Positions 38,501 through 50,500 of a DNA stretch of 64,000 nucleotides are shown here, in pieces (positions within the stretch are counted from its first letter, which is position 1; every line of letters begins with the position of its first letter). The notes below the pieces were generated by a model, which was not told the origin of the DNA, ran no database searches, and saw nothing but the letters and a program-made list of their open reading frames with translations. The DNA is taken from assembly GCF_014839835.1 (NCBI RefSeq), contig NC_071615.1, positions 17,056,001 to 17,120,000 of the forward strand. Reading direction: 5' to 3'. The stretch comes from Dryobates pubescens. Its lineage: Eukaryota > Chordata > Aves > Piciformes > Picidae. Made by a program: the position numbers and the translations under genes.

Positions 38501-41500
38501 CCCCACAGCGTCTGCAGCCCCACCAGGGCCTGCAGCCTCACCAGCGTCTGCAGCCCCACAGCGCCTGCAGCCCCACCAGGGCCTGCAGCCCCACAGCGCC
38601 TGCAGCCCGACCAGCGTCTGCAGCCCCACAGCGTCTGCAGCCCCACAGCGCCTGCAGCCCGACCAGCGTCTGCAGCCCCACAGCGCCTGCAGCCCCACCA
38701 GGGCCTGCAGCCCCACAGCGCCTGCAGCCCGACCAGCGTCTGCAGCCCCACAGCGTCTGCAGCCCGACCAGCGCCTGCAGCCCCACAGCGCCTGCAGCCC
38801 CACCAGCGCCTGCAGCCCCACCAGCACCTGCAGCCCCACAGCGCCTGCAGCCCGACCAGCGTCTGCAGCCCCACCAGCACCTGCAGCCCCACCAGCACCT
38901 GCAGCCCCACCAGCACCTGCAGCCCGACCAGGGCCTGCAGCCCCACCAGCACCTGCAGCCCCACCAGCGTCTGCAGCCCCACCAGCGCCTGCAGCCCCAC
39001 CGCGCCTGCAGCCCCACAGCGTCTGCAGCCCCACAGCGTCTGCAGCCCCAGCGTCTGCAGCCCCACAGCGTCTGCAGCCCCACCAGGGCCTGCAGCCTCA
39101 CCAGCGTCTGCAGCCCCACAGCGCCTGCAGCCCCACCAGGGCCTGCAGCCCCACAGCGCCTGCAGCCCGACCAACGTCTGCAGCCCCACAGCGTCTGCAG
39201 CCCCACAGCGCCTGCAGCCCGACCAGCGTCTGCAGCCCCACAGCGCCTGCAGCCCCACCAGGGCCTGCAGCCCCACAGCGCCTGCAGCCCGACCAGCGTC
39301 TGCAGCCCCACAGCGCCTGCAGCCCCACAGCGCCTGCAGCCCCACCAGCGCCTGCAGCCCCACAGCGCCTGCAGCCCCACCAGCGCCTGCAGCCCCACAG
39401 CGCCTGCAGCCCCACCAGCACCTGCAGCCCCACAGCGTCTGCAGCCCGACCAGCGTCTGCAGCCCCACCAGCACCTGCAGCCCCACCAGCGCCTGCAGCC
39501 CCACCGCGCCTGCAGCCCCACAGCGCCTGCAGCCCCACAGCGCCTGCAGCCCGACCAGCGCCTGCAGCCCCACAGCGCCTGCAGCCCGACCAGCGCCTGC
39601 AGCCCCACAGCGCCTGCAGCCCCAGTGCCTGCAGCCCCACCGCGTCTGCAGCCCCACCAGCGCCTGCAGCCCCACAGCGTCTGCAGCCCCACAGTGCCTG
39701 CAGCCCCACAGTGCCTGCAGCACCACAGCACCTGCAGCCCCAGTGCCTGCAGCCCCACCAGCGCCTGCAGCCCCACAGCGCCTGCAGCCCCAGTGCCTGC
39801 AGCCCCAGTGCCTGCAGCCCCACAGCGCCTGCAGCCCCACAGCGCCTGCAGCCCCAGTGCCTGCAGCCCCAGTGCCTGCAGCCCCACAGCGCCTGCAGCC
39901 CCACAGCGTCTGCAGCCCCACCAGCGTCTGCAGCCCCACAGCGCCTGCAGCCCCACAGCGTCTGCAGCCCCACAGCGTCTGCAGCCCCACAGCGCCTGCA
40001 GCCCCACAGCGCCTGCAGCCCCACAGCGTCTGCAGCCCCACAGTGCCTGCAGCACCAGTGTCTGCATTCCCAGCTGGACTTTGTTTCCCTTTAATCCCTG
40101 TGGGTTAGCCTCTGGCATATGATGTCCAGCTGCTTGCTCAGGACTGGCCACCAGCACAGAGTGTCCTGGGCACCCCTGCCGCAGCTGCAGCGTCCCCGCC
40201 GTGGCTGCACTGCCCCTAGCATTGGGCTTTGGCTTTTTTGCCTTTTCAGGAGTGTTTTCATGATCTCAGAATCACAAAACCATCAAATAGGTTTGTTTGG
40301 AAAGTCTTAAGGTCACCCAGCCCAGCCCTCACCCCAGCACTGCCAGGGCAGCACTGAGCCCTGGCCCTCAGCACCACAGCCACACAGCTCTGAAACCCCT
40401 CCAGGGCTGGGGACTGCACCACTGCCCTGGGCAGCCTGGGCCAGGCCTGGACAACCCTCAAGGGGAAGAAATTGTTCCTCATGGCCAACCCAAACCTGCC
40501 CTGGGGCAGCTTGAGGCCATTGCCTCTTGTCCTGTCCCTTGCTCCTAGGGAGCAGAGCCCAAGCCCCAGCTGGCTGCAGCCTCCTCTCAGGGAGCTGCAG
40601 AGAGCAAGGAGGTCTCCCTCAGCCTCCTCTTCTCCAGGCTCAACCCCCCCAGCTCCCTCAGCTGCTCCTCCCCAGCCCTCTTCTCCAGACCCTTCCCCAT
40701 CTGCACTTGACCACAGCATGAATTCAATGGAATTCCTCCTTCACCTGCCATGTGCAGCTGCAGATGCCAGGCCTGCCAAATGATCCCTGCTGGGTGGTGG
40801 GAAAGGCTCTGCCTTGGGGAGCTCCAGGTGGTGCCACAGCAGCCTGGGCTTCACAGTTCATTCTGGGTCTGAGACTTCATTGCCCCTCCCCAGGCTCCTG
40901 TGAGGTGTCTCAGGGACAGGCTGGAGCCCTCCCCCTGCAAGCTGCCAGGGCCCAGGCCAGCACTGCTGGCAGTGTCTGGCTGATCTCTTCTGTCCTCTCC
41001 TTGACAGGATCAAGGAGATGATTCCTCCTCGCCCTCCCCTGCCTCCTCGGACTTCAGGAGCCAAGAAGGTACCTGCAGGAGGCTGTGGCCTTGCCCCCAC
41101 TGCCACCTCATCCTGCCCTCATCCCCCTCAGACAGGAGAATCTTCCTGCTCAGCTGCAGCTGCACAGCAAGGTGTAGATGGTGTCTGAAGAGAAAAGAGA
41201 GATGAGCTAAGCTGCAGGGGCTGTGATCTGCACAGCCCCCGTGGGAGCGCCCCTGGGCTGCGTGACTCACGTTGGCAGCCCGTGCAAAGGGGACAGAGGT
41301 AGCAAAGGCAGGGAAGGAGCAGTGTGGAGGTGTCTGGAAGGAAGCAGGCTGCTGGAGAAAAAGGGTCTGGTGGCCTCCATGTTTACCTGGTCTTGCCCCA
41401 GGCTACTAACTCAGGGGCCTCATCAAACCCAGCCAAACATGGACAGAATCAGCCCCAGGCAGAGGGGGCTGAGGACTTCTGTGCATGACATCCACAGGAA

Positions 41501-44500
41501 AGGCTGAGAACTTGCTTGGCTTCTGTGGCCACAGCCATGGAAGCAGAATGGTCTGGGGGTAGCTCCTGGCTGATGGGGAACTCAAAGCAACAGTGGGGGA
41601 AGAAGCAGCCCTTCAGTGACTACCCCCTGCTGCTGCAGGACTGCTTTGTGCTGGGCTGTCTGGAGTGCACAGCTGATGATCAGTGGGGGGAAGCTGCTGC
41701 CACACAGATGATGATTGTACCACCCAGCTTAGGAGATACAAAGCTGCTGAGGACCTGCAGCACCTCTGGGAGCAGCAAAGGCTGAGAGCCCTGGGGCTGA
41801 GAGCCTGCAGAAGAGCAGCCCCAGAGGGCAGCTGAGCAATGCTCAGCAAGAGCTAAAGGAGCTGGGGGGGGGCAAGAGGCTGGGTCCAGGCTCTGCTGAG
41901 TGGGGGCCAGGGCCAGCACAAGGGGCAAGGGGCAGCAAGTGTCAGGCAGGAGGTTGGAGCTGAGCAGGAGGAGAAAGTTGTTTGGGGTGAGGCTGCTGGA
42001 GGCCTGGAGCAGGCCAGAGAGGTTGTGGAGTGTCCTGGTGTGGAGAGCTTCCAACCCCCCCTGGGCACTGTGCTGCTGGGCAGGGTGCTGTGGGTGCCCT
42101 GCTGGAGCAGGGCTTGGGCTGGGGGAGCTCCAGAGCTCCCTTCCAGCCTCACCCTGCTGGCACTCTGGGTTTGCAGACTGCTGGGTTTACAAAGCCCTCA
42201 GCAATGAGATCTGTTTGGCTGCCAAGCAGTTCCACTGCTGTAGACAAGAGGACAAGGACTGAGCTGCTGACCTGTGCCTGTAAAATCCAGCAGCAGCAGT
42301 GTCTCATTCTGGAGGTACTGCACTGACCTGTGGAGATGGTGAAGACCTTTTGCCTTTACATGTGGGTATTTTGTCAGCCCTCAGGCATGGGCAGGACAGC
42401 TGAGTGCCAGACTAAGCCTGAGTCAAGTGGAGTTTGTGGCAGATTTGGCCTCTGGCAACTCAAAGAGATCCCAGGGCTGGTGGCACAGGAGTTGAGTTGG
42501 AGTTCTCTCTTTGCTAGGCTGTGGAAGATTATCACAACCATGTCAGCAGCATTGCTGTCTCCATCCTAAGGGAGTACCAGGAGCTGTTTGGGAAGCAGCT
42601 GCCTGAGCAGGGAGCCATTGACCACCAGACCCTGGAGGATCAGAAGCATCAGCTCTGCTTTAAGCTCAACACCTCTGGGAAATATTTTGCTTTCAAGGAG
42701 CAGCTGAAGGTGAGGAATCCTTCTCTGCTCTTCACTTTCCTCACCTGCTTTGTCCCTGGCAGCCTCTCAGTGAGGAGCTGCTGCTGCATGGTGGCAACTT
42801 CATCATAGACTCATGGAATGGGTTGGGTTGGAAGGGACCTTAAAGGCCATCCAGCTCCAAGCCCCTGCCATGGGCAGGGACCCCTCCCACCAGCACAGGC
42901 TGCTCAAGGCCTCATCCAGCCTGGTCCTGAACACCTCCAGGCAGGAGGCAGCCACAGCCTCCCTGGGCAGCCTGTGCCAGAGTCTCCCCAGCCTCAATGC
43001 AAACAACTTCTTCCTCCTCTCCTCTCTCTGTCTCCTCTCTCCCAGCTCAAAGCCATTGGCCCTGGGCCTGGCACTCCCAGCCCTTGTCCCAAGTCCCTCC
43101 CCAGCTCTCCTGGAGCCCTTCAGGTACTGGGAGGCTGCTCTGAGGTCTGCCAGCAGCCTTCTCTTCTCCAGGCTGCACAGCCCCAGCTATCCCAGCCTGT
43201 CCACACAGGGGAGGTTCTGCAGCCTCTAATCATCTTCATGTTGCTCCAGAAGTCCTCTTACAGAGCAGGCACCAAGCTGCTTTGGTCACACTCCAGGGCA
43301 TCCACTCTGGAGGGCAGTCTCCAGAGCTGGTCACATGCATGTGCCCCATGCCCAGGGCCTGAGGCAGGCAGAGCTGGCTGCTCCTGCACGCTGCCAGCCC
43401 AGCCTGGCAGCACAAGAGGGTTGCCCTCTGTCAGCTGCTTTGCCCTGGCTGTACTCTGCCCAGAGACCACATTTCTGTACCAAGGGGATCACCCTTCCCA
43501 CAGGCTGTCCCTAAATGGATGCTGGTGTGTCAGGGAGCCAGGGCTGGGAGGTGGGATGGCAGCTGCCCCCTGCTTGCTTCTCTGACTTCTGCTGGTGCTG
43601 GGCTGGGTTCCTTCCTCACAACCAAGCTGGAGCTTCAGCAGGAAGCAGCAGCATGTGGCTCTGTGTGACTACAGAGCTGTGGGGGAGCAAAGGGCTCCTG
43701 CCTTGTCCAAGCCTCTCATGTCTCACAGTATGCTGTGGTGAACATTGTGAGGGAGAAGTACCTGAAGACCACAGCCTTTGAGAGCCAGGAGCAGCTGCAG
43801 GCGTTCCTCAGCGAGCTCTATGTGTACCTGGTGGAGCAGATGCACATTGCCCTGAACCAGGTAGGCAGGGAGGAACTGGGGGGATCTGGGACACAGCTTC
43901 ACTGGGGATCCAGGGCTTGGCACAAAGGCCACAGCAGTGCTGGGAGCCTGGAAGCTGGGAGGCCAGGCTGGCAGAGTTGGAGTTGTGCAGCCTGGAGAGG
44001 AGAAGGCTCCAGGGAGACCTCCTGGTGGCCTTGCAGGGCTGCAAGAGGCCAGAAGAGAGCTGGGGACAGACTGCTGAGCAGGGCCTGTTGGGACAGGCCA
44101 AGGGGGGATGGTTGGAACTGCAAGAGGGAGACTGAGAGTGGAGAGAAGGGAGAAAGGTTTGGTGCTGAGGGTGGGGAGAGCCTGTGCCAGGCTGCCCAGA
44201 GAGCTGGGAGCTGCCCCATGGCTGGCAGCAGTGCAGGGCAGGTTGGTTGGGGCTGGGAGCAGCCTGCTGTGGCTGCAGCTGTCCCTGGGGACTGCAGGGC
44301 TTGCACTGGGTAAGCTTGGAAGGTCCCTTCCAGCCCAAAGCAGTCTGTGAATGGATGTTGCCCTGTCCCTGGCAGCAGAGGTGCCCAGGCACACCAGGGC
44401 TGTGGCTCACCACATCCAGGAGCTGGAGCAGCTTTGCCTTTCCAACCCACCCAACCTGTGCTGCCAGAGTGCTGGACTGGGAGCTGCTGCTGGACTGGGA

Positions 44501-47500
44501 TCACACCCCCCAGCCTTACTAACATTGTCTCCTTCCCTACCAGCTCCTGTTTGAGGAACCTGCTCCTGCAGCCCCTCCAGCCCACAGCACCCAGGAGCAG
44601 CTCTGGCTCTGTGCTCGGGAAGCTGAGTTCAACAAAGACTACAAGCTGGCATCCCTGTACCACCAGCAGGTAAAGAGCCTCTGCTTCCTCCTGCCCATCC
44701 TGTGGGTCTGAGCTGGCAGCCAGCACACTGTGGTGGCCCTGGTGCCATGGGGCTCCTGTTGCTGGGAGCTCAGGCAGCCCCAGCTGTTGTGTGGGGAGGA
44801 AGGAGGGGTCTGTGAGCAGCAGTAGTCCTGGGAGTCTGTGAGGGATTTCCTGGGGAGATGCTGCTCTCTGGAGGATGTGAGGCACAGCCTGGCCTGGGCA
44901 CTGAGGACTTCAGCCTCCAGGCCAGGGGAACTGGGATGAACTGGTCCAAAAGGTGTGCTGGGTAAAGCTGGGAACACTGGGGCCTCCAGTGGGAGGGGAG
45001 GAGGAGGTCAGCTGAAGGAGGGCATGTGTGAGGTGAGGGAAGCTCATATGAAGCCCAGAATAATCCTTGTCAAGGGATATACTGGCATGTGGTAGGACAG
45101 GGGCTTGAGTGGTGCTTAACTGGGCTGGGCTGGCCTTGGGATCACAGAAGGGATCTCTGGAGGTTATAGAGTCCAAGCCCCCTGGCAGAGCAGGGTCACC
45201 TAGGGCAAAGCAACACAGGAACACATCCAGGTTGGCTTTGAAAGTCTCCAGGGGAGACTCCACAACCTCACACCAAGGAATGTTCTCCTCATGTTGAGGT
45301 GGAAGCTGCTGGGTCCCAGCTTATTTCCCTTATTCCTTGTCCTCTTACTGGGCACCACTCTCAAGAGCCTGGCCCCTTCCTCTTGCCCCCACCCCTCAGC
45401 TATTGATAGACATTGGTCAGATCCCCTCTCAGCCTCCTCCTCTCCACACTGACCACCCCCAGGGCTCTCAGCCTTTCTTCACAGCAGAGCTGTTCCAGGC
45501 CCTTCAGCATCCTCACAGCCTGCCCTGGACTCTCTCCAGCAGGTTCCTGTCTCTTGAGCTGGGGAGCCCAGAACTAGGCACAGCATTCCAGCTGTGGTCT
45601 CCCCAGGGCAGAGCAGAGTGGGAGGAGAACCTCCCTAGGCCTGCTGTCTAGGGCAGAAGGGAGCCATGGGCTCTGCAGTGGTGTCCCCAGCCCAGTGATG
45701 CTCTCCTTTGTCTAGAGGGTGGCTCAGGACCAGTGCAACGCCCAGCCCTGGCTGGACTATGGCATCTTCTGCCTCCTGCTCCAGGATGCACCCAAAGCCC
45801 AGCAGTGCTTCCAGCAGGCTCTTTCTCTGGACCCCCACAACCTCCAAAGGTGCTCATGGTGGGTGGGTGGGAGCTGGGAGTGTCCCCCCAGTGCTGCCTG
45901 GGGGCTGTGAGTCTGACCAGCCTGAGCCTGTCCCCAGCTTGCTGCTCTGTGGGATTGTGGCTGTCACCCTGCAGCACTGGGAAGAGGCTGAGATCTTCTT
46001 TGAGTCTGCCTGCTGCTTGGAGCCCTCCAGTGTGGTGGCCTGGACCCTTTCAGGTATCAAAGCAAACATGTCCTGAAATCACTTGGGTTGGAAGGGAGCT
46101 GTAAGCTCACCAAGTCCAAGCCCTACCCCAGCACTGCCAGGGCAGCACTGAGCCCTGGCCCTCAGCACCACAGCCACACAGCTCTGAACCCCCCCAGGGA
46201 TGGGGACTGCACCACTGCCCTGGGCAGCCTGGGCCAGGCCTGGACAGCCCTCAAGGGGAAGAAATTGTTCCTCATGGCCAACCCAAACCTCCCCTGGGGC
46301 AGCTTGAGGCCTCTTGTCCTGTCCCTTGTTCCTTGGGAGCAGAGCCCAAGCCCCAGCTGGCTGCAGCCTCCTCTCAGGGAGCTGCAGAGAGCAAGGAGGT
46401 CTCCCTCAGCCTCCTCTGCTCCAGGCTCAACACCCCTAGCTCCCTCAGCTGCACCTCTCCAGACCCTTCCCCAGCTCTGTTGCCCTTCTCTGGCCCTGCT
46501 CCAGCTCCTCAATGTCCTTCTGGGAGTGAGAGGCTCAAAACTGAACCCAGGATTTGAGCTGTGGCCTCAGCACTGCCCAGTCCAGAGGCACTATCCCTGC
46601 CCTGCTCCTGCTGGCCTCACCATTGCTGATCCAGGCCAGGCTGCTGGTAGCTTTCTTGTCACCTGGGCACTCCCTGGCTGATGCTCAGCCACTCTCAGCC
46701 TTTCCCACCAGGCAGTTTCCAGCAGCTCTCCAGGCTGGGGCATTGCAGGTGGGGATTGGGGACTCCTGTAGAGCCAGGCACAACTTCTGCCCCGATCCTC
46801 TTCTCCCTGCTCTGATCTGGGGGTTAAGGGAAGAGTTCTGCTCTGGGTTCCATGTCTGCTTCTGCTGCTCTCTGTCCCCCACAGGTTTGTTCTTTGAGCT
46901 GCAGGCCAATGATGTTCAGGCAGAAATGGACTTCCGGGAAGCCAGGAAGCTGCTGCAGGCACAGGGCAGCAGCATCCCCGAGGCTCTGCAGGGAGAAGGA
47001 GGACAAAAGGACAGCTCCAATGGGTGTCTGAGGTCACCCAGCCCAGCCCCAGAGGAACCTGTGCCAGGTAATGTTGGGTGAAACCAGAAGGTGCCCTGGC
47101 AAGAGTGAGGAGGGGTCTCAGGGTAGTGTAGGACGTGATGGACAGTGGAAGGAGAGGAGGAAACCTCCAAGTGGTTCACTGTGAGGGTGGTAAGGCACTG
47201 GAACAGGCTGCTCAGAGAATGTGGGGAAGCTCCAAGCCTGGAAGTGTTGAAGGCCAGGCTGGATGAGGCCTTGAGCAACCTGGGCTGGTGGGAGGTGTCC
47301 CTGCCCATGGCAGGGGGTTGGAGCTGGAGGAGCTTTAAGGTCCCTTCCAACCCAACCCAGTCTGATATTCTAAGAGGAGAGTGAAGGAAGAGGATGTGGA
47401 GTGTGAGCTGGAGCAGAGTGAGCACAGTGAGGGTCAGCAGCAGGCCCTGTGCTGCTGTCAGTGATGCCACTTTCTGCAGGCAGTACACCAGAGCCCTGCC

Positions 47501-50500
47501 TTACCCACAGCCTGCCAGAGGCTCTGCCCCAGCCCAGTGCTGCAGTGACTGATTCACAGGCTCTGAGCATGTGCAGATCAGAGACCTTTATTATTCCATT
47601 CTTTGTGCTTATAAATGACTTCTGCTAGGCCAGGTGCTGGTAGGGCACAGCCTCCAGCTCACAGCTCTCCTGCAAGCAGCAGAGCTCTGCAGTGGCTCTG
47701 CTGCCACTGTGCACAGCTCCTTTGTTAGCTGCTGAAAGTTAGCCACCATCCATCCCACTTCTCACTGGAGACCCCCTCACAAGGCATCTGTGCTGGTCTC
47801 AAACAGATAACTGTGTTTCATCAAGGCTGAGCTGCTCTGGGCCAAGGAACTCACTGGCTCCCACAGTTCCCCCTTGGTGTTTTTCTGCACCCAAACCTTG
47901 CTGTACCATTCTCTGCCACCTTTTGTGCAGGCATGGCAACAGGCACAGGGGAGCCTTCAGCACACACAGCAGCATTCCCAGTGACACCAGTCCAGCTTGT
48001 GCCAGGGACAGCAGCCAGCCTGAGATGCCCCACTCACTGAGCCACCCTTCCAGCCCCAGAAGCCCATTCCCTTCTCTCAGCTTCACCTGCCCCACCAGCT
48101 CCTGTGTGTTCCTAGGAATGGAAGGGTGGTCAGTGAGATTCACCCGATCCCCTCAAAGTCCTGACTGCCATGGCCATGTGTGAGTAACAAGAAGTCAACA
48201 GCAGCCCTGTTTTGCAAGGCAGCATGTCTGACAGAGTCCTCATCTGCAGCTGATTAGCTCTTCAGAAGCCAGATTGTTCTGCTTCACCACCCAGCAGCCA
48301 CCTTGCCGAGCTGTGCCAAAGCCTTCGCTGCTGCCGCACCAGGAGCGAAGAGCCTGGCAGCAATTATCCACAGGTCTATAGCAGCCTCACAGCTGGGGCC
48401 AGACCCCTGTGTCCTTTGCTTTTGTCTGTGCTGGCACAGCTGTGTGTGGTTTGGAGCCATTGTACCCTTGGGGGTTAAGGTGGGCAATGCCCCCAGGGAG
48501 CGCTGCCCCTGCCGCACGGGAGGGCAGCCCAGGCCACGCGGCAGCCCTGGTGCGGGGCCTGGCAGAGCTGCCAGGCCCTTTCCTGAGGTGCTGTAGGGAA
48601 TGTTGCACCACAGAGAGGTGTTCCTGAAGGCTGTCTCTGTGGGGGTCACATCCTGCCCCACCTGTAGTTCTGTAAACTCATGGGATCTGCTCCCCTGGCA
48701 TATGTGAAACAGGAGCAAGCTGATGTCCTCCTGCTGCCCCGTAGAATCGGCTCCCGTGGCTCCAGCTCAGCCTGTGCTGGGTGGTCAGCCCATCCATCCC
48801 ATCCTTTGAAGCACTTACATGACTGGCACAGGTCACTGTATCCAGCTCCCACCTGGCAGCAGGCACCACCACTGAGCTGACTGTCAGCAGGGTACCACTG
48901 GACAGCTATGGAGAGGCTGCTCTGGGCATGCTGGGGAGACACAAGCCCACCTCTGGTTCAGTGCTGTTGCTGACATGCCCCAGGTGGCTGCACAGATGGG
49001 CAGGGTCCAAGTGGCAGGTCCTGCCCTCTGGCCACAGCAACCCCAGGCAGTGCTACAGGCTGGGGACAGAGTGGCTGAGAGCAGCCAGGCAGAGAGGGAC
49101 CTGGGGGTGCTGGTTGAGAGTAGGCTGAACACGAGACAGCAGTGTGCCCAGGCAGCCAAGAAGGCCAATGGCATCCTGGCCTGCATCAGGAACAGTGTGG
49201 CCAGCAGGAACAGGGAGCTCATTCTGCCCTGTGCTCAGCACTGCTCAGGCCACCCCTGGAGCCCTGTGTCCAGCTCTGGGCTCCTCAGCTCAAGAAGGAC
49301 ATTGAGAGACTTGAAGGTGTCCAGAGAAGGGCAACAAAGCTGGGGAGGGGTCTGGGGCACAGCCCTGGGAGGAGAGGCTGAGGGAGCTGGGGTTGCTTAG
49401 CCTGCAGAAGAGGAGGCTCAGGGGAGACCTTCTTGCTCTTTCCAACTCCCTGCAGGGAGGTTGTAGCCAGGAAGGGGTTGGTCTCTTCTCCCAGGCACCC
49501 AGCACCAGAACAAGAGGACACAGTCTCAGGCTGTGCCAGGGGAGGTTTAGACTTGAGGTGAGGAGAAAGTTCTTCACCGGGAGAGTCGTTAGCCATTGGG
49601 ATGTGCTGCCCAGGGAGGTGGTGGAGTCCCCATCCCTGGAGGTGTTCCAGAGGGGCTTGGATGTGGCCCTTGGAGCCATGGGTTAGCTGTCAGGAGGTGC
49701 TGGGTGATGGGTTGGACTTGGTGATCTCTGAGGTCTGTTCCAACCCGGTTGATTCTGTGGCTCTGTGGCTCTATGGCTCTGTGGCTATTCTGTGGTGTCA
49801 GGGAGTGAGGATTTGGCAGGGCCATCGTTCTGCTGTGACAGATCCTGCTCCTCAGCAGTGCCAGTCCTGTGACGTGGCAGCTCTGGTCAGCTCCGGCCAG
49901 CTCTGGTTGGCTCCGGTCAGCTCCGGTCTGCTCTGCCCAGCTCCGGTCTGCTCTGGCCAGCTCCGGTCAGCTCCAGTCCACTCCGGCCAGCTCTGGCCCA
50001 CTCTGCCCAGCTCCGGTCTGCTCTGGCCAGCTCCGGCCAGCTCTGGTTGGCTCCGGTCGGCTCCGGTCAGCTCCGGTCAGCTCTGGCCAGCTCTGGTTGG
50101 CTCTGCCCAGCTCCAGTCTGCTCTGGTCAGCTCCAGTCCACTCCAGCCAGCTCCGGCCAGCTCCGGCCAGCTCTGGCCCACTCTGCCCAGCTCCGGTCTG
50201 CTCTGGCCAGCTCCGGCCAGCTCTGGCCAGCTCCGGCCAGCTCTGGCCCACTCTGGCCAGCTCCGGTCCGCTCTGGCCAGCTCCGGTCTGCTCTGGCCAG
50301 CTCCGGCCAGCTCTGGCCAGCTCCGGCCAGCTCCAGCTGTGCAATCCCCGATACTGCCGTGGTTCTGGCAGGGTGCTCAGGGCAGGTTCGCTGTGCTGAG
50401 CTGTGCTGCTCTGCGCTGTGCTGGGGATCAGCTCTGCTCCCGGGCTCCGTGGGTACCTCCCAGGGCTGTGCCTCGCTTCAGGCTTTGGTGCCTCGCAGCG

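Noticed and set aside
37936-40157. Frames of about 540-730 codons in the CFAP70 intron 12 minisatellite as real proteins
   Set aside because: They arise from 17/18-bp units without stops, occur on both strands, and the flanking CFAP70 exons 12 and 13 join in phase without them.
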